A DNA stretch of 40,304 nt from a virus: the IMG/VR virus record IMGVR_UViG_3300021373_001319, positions 1-40,304 of that record; one strand, given 5' to 3'. Made by a program: the position numbers and the translations under genes. Below, piece after piece: positions 25,601 through 31,511 of this stretch. The first letter of the stretch is position 1. The number at the start of each line of letters is the position of its first letter. Under the pieces are notes generated by a model. That model was not told the DNA's origin. It saw only the letters and a list, made by a program, of their open reading frames with translations, and made no database searches.

Positions 25601-26242
25601 GCAGACGTGTCTCAACGCCTAGCCTTAACAGGACTACTTATACAGATGAACCGGTATAACCAAGGTGCATCCCCAGAGGAGAACATCCTGCATTACTTGG
25701 GCGGCCCTGCTTGGAGTACGATGAAAGGGTTCTATCGTGGGGCAGTTGACATACAACGCGGGGAATACGAACGAGGGTTCGAGTCTTTTGTACCTGCCGC
25801 TGTACGTAACGCATACAAAGGATTAAACAGGTACCCTCGGGACGGTGGGGCGCTAACTCGTCGTGGCGACCCAATATTCGATGATATGACTACAGGCGAC
25901 CTAGCCGCACAGATCGTGGGGTTCGCTCCGAAAGAATATACGATGAACCAAGAACGAAACATGGTCAGTAAGCGTATTGAGCGGGCAGTTGTAGAGGAGC
26001 GAAGTGGGTTACTGAAGAAGTACTACGTAGCCCGCCGGATGCGTAACTACGCCGAGGCGCGAGAAATACGTAAGGAAATGCGAGAGTTTAGTCGGCGACA
26101 TCGTGGGGCTAAGATAACCTCTGAGAGTATAGATCGGTCAATGGCACAACACATGCGTACTTCCGACAAGATGTACAACGGAGTTACGATTAACCCGCTA
26201 ATGCGTAAGGCTCTAGAAGAGCAGCGAGACAAATGGGAATAG
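19604..26242 (+). CDS. Giant polyvalent/internal virion protein with zincin motif, 2212 aa
   Basis: ATG at 19604 lies 5 bases after the previous stop. Residues 1-45 form a small beta domain (L-K-D-G-S-K-L-R-V-E-G-P-E-N-A-T) seen at the start of other phage core proteins. A hydrophobic Gly/Ala region (about 60-180) and an acidic Pro-rich linker follow. Next come two copies of a T-L-D-x-L-x-V...R-K-A-V-x-G-K module (about 461-575), eight 11-residue Lys-rich repeats (about 709-796), and a zinc metallopeptidase motif H-E-M-T-H with His1105, Glu1106 and His1109. The C-terminal half is long and helical with Y-F-P-L-L-R-E-G (similar to the PLxRFG motif of giant phage proteins) and hydrophobic stretches near 1685-1720 and 1945-1970. 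This resembles the polyvalent proteins thought to be injected with phage DNA. Whether the protease is active is unknown. Confidence 0.78.
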   Translation: MALHEISLKDGSKLRVEGPENATVEQLLRIHNAPKLSPERKFAEQYRSTYEGYKPESGILEDVTKGLAAGAVGTYESAALGAAAALDEETELKARSKIKNVAEAIRPDGGDPDSVSYKLASGIGSILAFAPTAVLGPAALPAAGILGIGAGAGEATERARAAGATEDERGAATLRGAAIGATEILPLGRIFKQLELPILKDMEKALGTDVVEGFGDRIKNAAITGGAEGAQEATAAVLQNMNERGYNLEQEILDSGVSEEALIGGGAGAILQFVADLVAPKRRGATTEDTPPEETPPEETLALPPPTPEPPQVTPEGQVLTPEQAEARIAANEQARLDAMRQPADQPKLPKPSDAIPVTPEGEVLPSAEADRRALDEGNKQREERDKKTVADKASAAAVADMPAQSVLSKREKDEAKRIEDTARDKRKDAQPDMFSAELEAAETLQRRSAASPADVITAQTLDQLNVPKSSKLRKAVVGKPVNSPEVQTALDEVKLKNPVARERVDSLRTERPSEKVTKKTLDDLGVNPQAGIRKAVIGKELGDPEVRKKLVSFANNPVVPRETRQKVANLLEGVPQEQQNLTPTDKQGAANGRGQVGQATGTTGRARRASVPPTDGGVESAPTTSTAQPPVPKSKGLGETSGLPTSPDSGALFSKVTLADSVTTPIAPVGAMPAQTAETVAQVKSAPLTKQTAEKAIKSAAEKAPTKKLVSEETPAKKAVVKKKVVAKKAVVKKKVVAKKAVAKKKVVAKKAVVSEETPAKKAVVKKKVVAKKAVVSEETPAKKAVVKKKVVGEDGTLPPDIGISTKAQDKNLARNEKGYINTTPKRKNPVTDADETLVYTEVAAKVDSNAGRRTKKEKIRVGVQAYFGKGQRIADALADLAYDIGTGTPKFRASPEYSSKVAEQLAGRGGDSAVNTNDWVLNSNLSAETKEYYEAQVEYYKNLESRTRKEITQRDQDLVTKRETDAAEAALIDSYVAPKGNEGSVRQEADITAATTQVHPSVMANLRAGDLKTALFALAATTNNPRLRQIAMALAPLTGTTSVRVADAGDKVAQRAIRMDAKKDGSDPKNIIGLYVPSDYGLTNTIILNAESVEGVTPEVLLHEMTHAATLEAINNNPNSSVVKQLNQLYELAKTRLGTNNGTKNLKEFVAEAYGNPKFRAELADIYPDARDVSVWERFKNIITNWLRSLPTPMKRAKIDIDAVARGQSVADATDVLIARILSPAPNTNTAPLNGSQESVRKVLNDMGDSQQEPAFTGKQRTAFIDKVMDFLSTAPDKAARTLFGFAQAWSLADIANRIDPTLGKLGKKLHTALDNVRAELQKVDDNLKATQLRAARWAENNPDQLARFNNIVYKSTTEKVDPTKPASKYKSERRARIYKELREEWEKLDPEGRRVYIDMRDSYKALFDRLKAVILTEAGDTVVEKGEGKGEKLGDILTKKLFAKSGLEPYFPLLREGGYKLVYRIKTEALEAQGLDEAGMERDKKPVEMFNTKRERDRRIKELESNPDIERRPDGSLWITESQESVLDLTKGDVLPPTGFVRQTLEVMTNAKVDKEVTNQILTLYLDALPESAAAKSLQQRVGTPGYIPDALYTFNRKGADLGRQVARIETNNKLRGIRLEIADHKKVIEDRMDNDPEFKKKMRHFSAVSDDLLLRADYGMNPETTYQKYSQGANRIAFMFTIGLNASSALVNASQIPLFVLPYYGAEYGYGKATAAIKDAASIVSSSGTTRKLRGLAGGKLIDTKSMPSLENYFTPDADGVLQLRTDLDVDASVKSQLRELQPLVQLALDRNQLSQSIISDQLDINQAGKKRTLMDKVTYYSAFMFHNVERYNRQVALTSAYLLETNRMKAAKNGAALSRAELEAAADTAMQLTQKTNGGSVSETGARWGQGDVGRVALMYKQFGLNMYYTMLTTSRDAFSEILGKKEGYTAFKQMLGIHATAIFFAGIQGVPLYGAFRMIANLFLDDDEEDIDTLVRNYIGEGWYKGAVTAATGADVSQRLALTGLLIQMNRYNQGASPEENILHYLGGPAWSTMKGFYRGAVDIQRGEYERGFESFVPAAVRNAYKGLNRYPRDGGALTRRGDPIFDDMTTGDLAAQIVGFAPKEYTMNQERNMVSKRIERAVVEERSGLLKKYYVARRMRNYAEAREIRKEMREFSRRHRGAKITSESIDRSMAQHMRTSDKMYNGVTINPLMRKALEEQRDKWE
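21728..21991 (+). repeat. Eight 33-bp tandem repeats encoding a Lys-rich H1-like segment
   Basis: Eight in-frame units of 33 bp encode 11 residues each. Two kinds alternate: A-V-V-K-K-K-V-V-A-K-K (21761, 21794, 21827, 21893 and a diverged last one at 21959) and x-[VL]-V-S-E-E-T-P-A-K-K (21728, 21860, 21926). The DNA is nearly identical between units, so they arose recently by tandem and block duplication. The composition resembles bacterial and eukaryotic histone H1-type tails, which bind DNA through lysines. Confidence 0.93.
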
Positions 26243-26255
26243 GGAACTTCTAAGA

Positions 26256-26297
26256 CCCTACCGCTAGGTTGGAGAGGGGGGAGACCTAGCGGTAGGG
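26256..26297. terminator. Convergent (bidirectional) hairpin terminator candidate
   Basis: A perfect 14-bp inverted repeat, CCCTACCGCTAGGT (26256-26269) and ACCTAGCGGTAGGG (26284-26297), encloses a purine-rich 14-base loop. It lies 14 bases after the end of the structural gene cluster and 56 bases beyond the last gene of the opposing cluster. There is no clear T-tract on either side, so it may need a factor or act mainly to stabilise RNA ends. A second small hairpin (TTACC/GGTAA, 26323-26336) and a 10-bp palindrome (CGCCTAGGCG, 26338-26347) follow. Nothing else was seen in 26243-26352. Confidence 0.75.
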
Positions 26298-26352
26298 GAA
26301 CTACTTAGGAGAAAAACAGACGTTACCGTGTGGTAAGCGCCTAGGCGATATA

Positions 26353-26580
26353 CTACACCATCCGCCACAGACGTACACCAATTTTATTGTTCTCGACCCG
26401 AACAACACTGCGACATGTGTACTCGTTATCGTTGGTTATGACTTCTAATTGCTTTATCGCTAGCTTAGTATTTATACAAGGTATAAAAATAGATGCGCCC
26501 ACTACGAACGCACCCCAATTTATAACAATCCGAACCCCGTCGGGGTCTATGTCAGTCGCTCGTAGTATCCCCTGAGTCAT
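26353..26580 (-). CDS. Conserved small phage protein, 75 aa
   Basis: I chose ATG at 26580 over an upstream in-frame start at 26604 because GGGGGA lies just upstream. It overlaps the end of the primase-helicase gene by 29 bases. The protein has a pattern I recall from uncharacterised small phage proteins: I-N-W-G-A-F-V-V-G-A-S-I-F-I-P-C-I-N-T in the middle, then a basic, aromatic end (K-I-G-V-R-L-W-R-M). It has no signal peptide; the hydrophobic stretch is short and probably part of a beta core. Function is unknown. It is the last gene of the left-pointing operon and ends just before the terminator hairpin. Confidence 0.7.
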   Translation of the reverse strand: MTQGILRATDIDPDGVRIVINWGAFVVGASIFIPCINTKLAIKQLEVITNDNEYTCRSVVRVENNKIGVRLWRMV

Positions 26581-29377
26581 CAATGTCCCCCACAGCGCAG
26601 TCAACTATTATCACGTCCTGTGCTCGTAACTCTACATAAGTACCCCTAGTTATACGTACCTTACGCTTCGTTGCGCCCATCTTACTAAATAACTCCTTTA
26701 CAAAAGACGAGTAGTTTATCTGCTGTTTACCACACCACTCCCGCAGAGGTTTCGGTATCAGGTATGCCCGCTTAATATCTGTCTCGTACCTACCGACAAT
26801 TTCTGTCACGGGCATCATATCAGGTATAACTAGTTCATCTAACCCATTGCCGTTCACCTTACGTAGATCCTGTGTGCTTTTTAGTTTAAGTATACGCCCC
26901 CAATGCTCCAAAATATAAAGCGATAGTACCTCTTCTACCCCACTGTCTAGGTCTAACATATCTTTCTGGTTGTTCTTTATTTGTCCAACTATCCATTTTT
27001 GGACACGTTTGACGGGGTAATCCACAAGCCCTAAGTTACGTGCTATGAGTAGTCCTGCTAGGGAGTTAGCCGCGTGTAACGACCACAGAATATCCTGCGG
27101 CGACAACGTACACAGCTCCTCTATGCGAGCGCGTATGTTGACCACTAACGCTCTACATTCGGCAATATTTTGCATGACATACTGTACGAATATAGGGCCG
27201 GCCCAACCGTAATTCTTAGTCAGCCCTAGGTTGTACTCAATAGCTTCTTCCGTGGTGCCAAAGTCTACCTTAAACGCCTCCACATCTAACACCCTACGTG
27301 CTTCTGCGGCGGGTGCGTTTTTATACATAGATATGCGCTCTACGAACGCGGTGTTTCCTGTACCTGCGGACAACATGGCCCAAGGCATCCCTCTAACACG
27401 TTCCTCGTTAGCCGAACCCTTCATTCGGTTACGCTGCTTACCCCCTGTTAGTTGGTAACACAGTACCGATAGCTCCTTGCCCGTAGAGTTAGTGAGTTCG
27501 TCTAACAGCAACGGTATGTTGTGGTATACCTCACCCCTATTCATGCGGGTGTTGTGCGTGTCGCTCTCATGGATCACTAACCCAGCGGGCTTTCCCCATA
27601 TACTCGCGGCTCCTTTAAGGGCGGTTGTCTTGCCATAAGACCCCTTCTTAGAGAATATGTGCATGTGCGCGCAGTTCTCTGAAGTTACTAGCGGCATGAG
27701 TATCGAGCCGAAGCCCATACCCACAAGATACTGCTGTAGCTCTAACCCTTCCTTGTTTAGAAACTGCATGTTGTCTTTCCACCCCTGCAAAGAACCTCTT
27801 GGTTCTAGGTCAGGGAATAGCCCCGCAGTGGGTTTAGATGGCGGGTTAAAGTCTATCGTTGTCGCCGTTATTGATTGGTTCCCCAGAATAAAAGTGTCAA
27901 AATTATCGTCAGTCCATCCGAACTGGCGGTGTGCAAGTGTTGCCACAGAAGTCTCCTGTAATTCATTGACCCAAGTAGTTACGTACGTCATTAGTTTGTC
28001 CATCTTCATTACAGCTACGCCCTGTTTGGACATCTCTTTGCGAAACTCCTCCCTAGAAGTAACTGCCGTGAGAGGAATGTTAAACTCCCTAACACCGTCT
28101 TGCGGAAGATGTAGCCGCATCACGACAGACTCCCCAATTTCCGCATCCGTCAGCCTACCCACCACGTACAAGTCGTTGTGGTAAACGGACTCTTCTTCAA
28201 CATCTCCGTCAGCATTGGACGAGCGTACGTACACTCCACCATTTGCCCCACGGAAATAAGGTTTCGGGTAAGTAGGGATGGTGTATGTATTGGTAGGAGC
28301 GTTCGGTAGCGTCAAAGATATTTCTTCTACTACAACGGCTTCCTGCGATTCCTTGAACTTAGCGCCTAACGATATAGGGGATTTTACTTTCCCCCAATTA
28401 GGGCAGTCGGTGCATACCCCCTCGTAATTAGAATCAAACGTACTGCACAGGTACGGCCCCTTTATGCGGTCGAACTTTTCTGCGGTACTTTCTTCGTCGT
28501 ACTCAGGATGCCTACGAGATATGAGCTTTGCGGCTTTCTTACCGTCGGCGCAGAACTTGGCGATAGACAACCCAGCCCGCCACATAGGTTCACTGGTGTT
28601 TTCTTGGTCAGTGACGATTATCTCTAACTGCTTACACCCCCTGCCCTCCGCCGTCTTATCAAGTATGGCCTTGAAACTACTTTCTCTATCGCGTATCAGC
28701 GCATCAAGAAACGCACTAGTCGCGTCTTGTTCGACCTTAGTGGGAACAGGTATCGAGTCTATTCCTAACTTCGCAACGAACGAATCAAAGTCAATCCAAT
28801 CCCCTTGCGTAACTACGGCAACTTCTTTAGGTGTATCTTGTTTGTGGTTGTGCGTTGACGGTATACGAAGTACTCGGGCGCAATCAGCAGTTACGGCAGG
28901 GTCGGCACGCAGGCCATACTCCGCCATTACTTTCTTAAATTGCGTAGCCGCGCATGACCAATCGTGTTTGGTAACGTATTCCTTGAGCATCCAGTATACG
29001 TGTACCCCGTAACCGGAATTAACTATCGTAGGCTTAGGTAGCCCCAACTGCTTACAGAACTTACGTAGTCCAGCTATGGCCTCTGACACATTGACATACT
29101 TTTTAGGGTCGTCCCCAATATCTAGGTCTACAAAGAACGCCTTGACGTTCTGCACTTCTTCAGCGGTTCGACTACCTGCGTCTGCGAAAGATCCTAACGC
29201 AAAGAAAGTATCCCACCCCCGTGAATCCCATATTGCAGCGGCGTCTACCAACTTCGCCCTACTACTAAAAAATACTTGTCGTCGATTTTCTTTTTCTTTT
29301 CCCCCGTCTTTCAACGCGAGCAGGCAATAGAAGTTCCCCTCCGCTAATGCCCCTCTCAAAAATGATAACGCGTCCAT
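26552..29377 (-). CDS. Primase-helicase: archaeo-eukaryotic-type primase fused to DUF927/SF3-like helicase, 941 aa
   Basis: ATG at 29377 has GGGGGG upstream. The N-terminal domain carries archaeo-eukaryotic primase-polymerase motifs: F-F-V-D-L-D-I with Asp84/Asp86, S-G-Y-G-V-H-V-Y at 121-128, and R-V-L-R-I-P-S-T-H-N-H-K at 168-179. A Cys cluster (L-C-S-T-F...V-C-T-D-C-P-N-W-G-K) resembles the zinc-binding linker of phage primases. The C-terminal ATPase has a Walker A motif G-S-Y-G-K-T-T (Gly582-Lys583-Thr584), a Walker B-like P-L-L-L-D-E-L-T, and S-A-G-T-G-N as a motif C candidate. Together it should make primers and unwind DNA at the phage fork. It is encoded after the SSB gene in the same operon, with a hairpin in the 64-base gap. 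Confidence 0.87.
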   Translation of the reverse strand: MDALSFLRGALAEGNFYCLLALKDGGKEKENRRQVFFSSRAKLVDAAAIWDSRGWDTFFALGSFADAGSRTAEEVQNVKAFFVDLDIGDDPKKYVNVSEAIAGLRKFCKQLGLPKPTIVNSGYGVHVYWMLKEYVTKHDWSCAATQFKKVMAEYGLRADPAVTADCARVLRIPSTHNHKQDTPKEVAVVTQGDWIDFDSFVAKLGIDSIPVPTKVEQDATSAFLDALIRDRESSFKAILDKTAEGRGCKQLEIIVTDQENTSEPMWRAGLSIAKFCADGKKAAKLISRRHPEYDEESTAEKFDRIKGPYLCSTFDSNYEGVCTDCPNWGKVKSPISLGAKFKESQEAVVVEEISLTLPNAPTNTYTIPTYPKPYFRGANGGVYVRSSNADGDVEEESVYHNDLYVVGRLTDAEIGESVVMRLHLPQDGVREFNIPLTAVTSREEFRKEMSKQGVAVMKMDKLMTYVTTWVNELQETSVATLAHRQFGWTDDNFDTFILGNQSITATTIDFNPPSKPTAGLFPDLEPRGSLQGWKDNMQFLNKEGLELQQYLVGMGFGSILMPLVTSENCAHMHIFSKKGSYGKTTALKGAASIWGKPAGLVIHESDTHNTRMNRGEVYHNIPLLLDELTNSTGKELSVLCYQLTGGKQRNRMKGSANEERVRGMPWAMLSAGTGNTAFVERISMYKNAPAAEARRVLDVEAFKVDFGTTEEAIEYNLGLTKNYGWAGPIFVQYVMQNIAECRALVVNIRARIEELCTLSPQDILWSLHAANSLAGLLIARNLGLVDYPVKRVQKWIVGQIKNNQKDMLDLDSGVEEVLSLYILEHWGRILKLKSTQDLRKVNGNGLDELVIPDMMPVTEIVGRYETDIKRAYLIPKPLREWCGKQQINYSSFVKELFSKMGATKRKVRITRGTYVELRAQDVIIVDCAVGDIDDSGDTTSD

Positions 29378-29401
29378 AATCCCCCCATGAAAGTAAAATA
29401 A

Positions 29402-29429
29402 CTACGGTAGAGGAATCCCCCTACCGTAG
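29402..29429. promoter_or_regulatory. Hairpin between SSB and primase-helicase genes
   Basis: The inverted repeat CTACGGTAG / CTACCGTAG (9 bp, 10-base loop) lies in the 64-base gap between the SSB stop (29442) and the primase-helicase start (29377). There is no following T-tract on the - strand. It may be an attenuator, an RNA-processing or stability element, or a leaky terminator that raises SSB expression over the primase. The CTACCG core is shared with the convergent terminator at 26256. Confidence 0.55.
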
Positions 29430-29441
29430 CACAGAGGTAGA

Positions 29442-30164
29442 CTATTCGTCGTCCCAATCACTCACTAGGTTTTGTAGGTCGGAGGCATCTGCTTTCTCGC
29501 CTTTGGGGGGAGCTTTTTTCTTAGCGGCTTTTTTTGGCGGGGCTTCGGCTGGTTCTTCGTCGTCGCCAAACAGATCGTCAGATCCGTCGTCAGGCAACTC
29601 CTTAGCCTTACCACCATCGCCTTTAGTGGCGAAAGGATTGTCGCTACCCTCGTCTTGGTCAAACCCTTCAACTTCCCCGAATGGGTTGTCAGCTTTCATC
29701 TCCGCGTACTGCACAACTTGCACAGCTTTCAAACGTAGAGATACACCGTGGTCACGCATGTTGTAAGGCACAAAAATAACTGCGAGGTTACACGTACTGC
29801 CGGTGGTTAGCTGAAAGTCTTCTGGTAGCTCCTTACCTTTAGCATCTACTTGCAGTGGCTTCTTAGTAGCTTCTGCACCGTACGCGCCCTTGAGTTTAGC
29901 CTTACCAATATACCGCCCGTCGTCGTGCTTCTCGAAAGGCATGTCTAACTTCTCAGGCCATTTCTTTTCACGCTTCTCGGCGTACGCTTCGGCCATGCAC
30001 TTGAACAGCGCCTTAGCTTGCTCCTTGGTCATCAAGAACTTAGTCTCGTACGCAGCGTTTTCGGCCAGCGCGTCACACGGTACAGAACGGTTCTCTGCTT
30101 GGTCAAAGTGGTACGTACGGTTAATACGTGGGTATAACATTTCTACATTGTCGATCATTTGCAT
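29442..30164 (-). CDS. Single-stranded DNA-binding protein, gp2.5/DUF2815-like, 240 aa
   Basis: ATG at 30164 (alternatively 30158) has AGGAG upstream that overlaps the preceding stop. The core (residues 1-160) has the DUF2815 pattern: an N-terminal Y-P-R-I-N-R-T, a G-A-Y-G-A region near 90-95, and G-S-T-C-N-L-A-V-I-F-V-P-Y-N...G-V-S-L-R-L-K-A-V-Q. A long Asp/Glu/Lys linker and an acidic tip ending in S-D-W-D-D-E follow. T7 gp2.5 and bacterial SSB also end in acidic tails with an aromatic residue, which bind replication partners. It should coat ssDNA and recruit the polymerase and helicase encoded in the same operon. Confidence 0.8.
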   Translation of the reverse strand: MQMIDNVEMLYPRINRTYHFDQAENRSVPCDALAENAAYETKFLMTKEQAKALFKCMAEAYAEKREKKWPEKLDMPFEKHDDGRYIGKAKLKGAYGAEATKKPLQVDAKGKELPEDFQLTTGSTCNLAVIFVPYNMRDHGVSLRLKAVQVVQYAEMKADNPFGEVEGFDQDEGSDNPFATKGDGGKAKELPDDGSDDLFGDDEEPAEAPPKKAAKKKAPPKGEKADASDLQNLVSDWDDE

Positions 30165-30175
30165 TGCTCATTCTC

Positions 30176-30814
30176 CTAAGAATGGTTGGTTGGATGTTCG
30201 TACCCTTCGACAATTCCAAAGGGTGACGAGGTTGCGCTTCGCTCATTGCTGGGCAAAGTTATTGCTTCGATTGTATCGGGGTGGCTAACCAAACCCGTAA
30301 CAAGGTTTAAATCTGCTTCTTCAAGAGGACGTACTGGTTTGAAAAAGACTTTTGGTACCGGCGCGGATTCGTCGAAGTATATTTTTGTTACCACCGCTAT
30401 AGCGGTTGTATTATGTTCGGATAAAAACTTAGCGTATTCCTTCAACGGCATATTGCCGCGAACAGTTTTACCAAAAATAGAAGTAGCTGGCAACTGAATT
30501 TGATAAACCACTTCTAAATCGTCCAACATAACAACAGCTATTCGCTGCGAAAACCTACATGCCCTACCGTTCCCCGACGAACCACGTACGTTCTGCGGGC
30601 AGTCCATACACCGACGACTCTGTACCTGATCCTCCGGCACGTCAGCGTCAGGGGTTTGTGTGGTGCTAGACCAACAAGTTGGTGCAGCTAACTTATCGGG
30701 ATCAAACTCGCCAGAGAAGTAAGCGCGTGAAACTTTCGCCGCGTTGACAATAACACACTCGATAGCCGCCTCATTGTTAGAGAACATGCTGTCGCGTAAG
30801 CTAATCCTACGCAT
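30176..30814 (-). CDS. Conserved phage protein with Cys cluster, 212 aa
   Basis: The start codon shares one base with the preceding stop (TAATG at 30814), and its own stop overlaps the SSB ribosome site. Residues 45-90 have Cys residues in A-P-T-C-W-S, R-R-C-M-D-C-P-Q-N and G-R-A-C-R-F, a likely zinc or metal site. The rest is mixed beta/alpha with no known enzyme motif. I recall similar proteins next to the ssDNA-binding gene in other phages with DUF2815-type SSBs, where they are uncharacterised. A role in DNA replication or recombination is inferred from position only. Confidence 0.7.
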   Translation of the reverse strand: MRRISLRDSMFSNNEAAIECVIVNAAKVSRAYFSGEFDPDKLAAPTCWSSTTQTPDADVPEDQVQSRRCMDCPQNVRGSSGNGRACRFSQRIAVVMLDDLEVVYQIQLPATSIFGKTVRGNMPLKEYAKFLSEHNTTAIAVVTKIYFDESAPVPKVFFKPVRPLEEADLNLVTGLVSHPDTIEAITLPSNERSATSSPFGIVEGYEHPTNHS

Positions 30815-31068
30815 TACATATCCTCGTCAGGGTCAATTTCTACGGCGATAACATTATCGGCGGGGCCACGAATGTCCAGTTTAGGGGCATCTTCCGCGCC
30901 TGTTAGGGCTTGTTCTACGGCGCGTAAGTTAAACCGATAAGTTTGCCCTGCTTTTACATACGTCCATCTTGGAATATTCCCTGTCTTAACCCACTTCTGT
31001 AAAGTAGTTACTGCTAACCCAAAATGTTCGGCTAGTTTGTCTATGGTTACGTACGTTGTTTCGCTCAT
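30814..31068 (-). CDS. AlpA/excisionase-like helix-turn-helix protein, 84 aa
   Basis: ATG at 31068 overlaps the preceding stop by one base. Residues 7-52 match the winged helix of the AlpA/Xis and MerR-like group: V-T-I-D-K-L-A-E-H-F-G-L-A-V-T-T-L-Q-K-W-V-K-T-G-N-I-P, then a wing Y-V-K-A-G-Q-T-Y-R-F-N and a final helix. The tail is acidic. It likely binds DNA as a transcription regulator or architectural factor. It is the only clear sequence-specific DNA-binding regulator in the window, and no integrase is present beside it. Its position inside the replication operon suggests it controls early or replication genes rather than excision. Confidence 0.78.
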   Translation of the reverse strand: MSETTYVTIDKLAEHFGLAVTTLQKWVKTGNIPRWTYVKAGQTYRFNLRAVEQALTGAEDAPKLDIRGPADNVIAVEIDPDEDM

Positions 31069-31460
31069 TACTTTTTCCTCACTGCTAGTGTGTATTCTGA
31101 ATCGACGTTAAGCCCCATTGGGACTTTGTCGGGGTTTTCTTCTAGGTACTCTCGAACGTTCTTCTGATTCAAACGCTTATCGAGAAACTCAGGAACTTCA
31201 TTCTCCATGATGAACTTGTGCATCGACTCCCAATCGCTCGTCCAATACCTAGTCTTGACCGAGCGATAGAATGTACCTTCGCCAGTGCGAATGCTCTCTA
31301 TCCCGTTGTCGCCCAAGTACTCGAGTAACGCGTCTCGAACTGCGTCAAGCTGTGTCGCAAGCGCGCCGTCCGCTTCCTTAAACTCCTTACTTAACTCCGC
31401 ACGTTTAGCCTTTATCTTATGGTGTACGCGCACCAACTGTTCCAAATCTATGTCTGTCAT
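31068..31460 (-). CDS. Conserved phage protein, 130 aa
   Basis: ATG at 31460 is preceded by GAGGGG with suitable spacing. Its stop overlaps the next ATG (TAATG at 31068). The N-terminal 50 residues are charged helix (H-H-K-I-K-A-K-R-A-E-L-S-K-E-F). The C-terminal part has E-S-I-R-T-G-E-G-T-F-Y-R, Y-W-T-S-D-W-E-S and P-M-G-L-N-V-D-S-E-Y-T-L-A-V-R-K-K. I recall this pattern from uncharacterised phage proteins near SSB genes but cannot name a function. A 51-base gap separates it from the SNF2 helicase gene upstream. Confidence 0.7.
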   Translation of the reverse strand: MTDIDLEQLVRVHHKIKAKRAELSKEFKEADGALATQLDAVRDALLEYLGDNGIESIRTGEGTFYRSVKTRYWTSDWESMHKFIMENEVPEFLDKRLNQKNVREYLEENPDKVPMGLNVDSEYTLAVRKK

Positions 31461-31511
31461 TACTTTTACCCCTCATTTTAGTGGAGTCTAAGTTTAACTA
31501 CTTGGTTCTAG

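Noticed and set aside
26320-26376. tRNA-like sequence on the - strand
   Set aside because: A few bases look like an acceptor and D-arm start, but there is no matching 3' acceptor strand, no T-loop GTTCRA motif and the anticodon arm cannot form a 5-bp stem with a 7-base loop.
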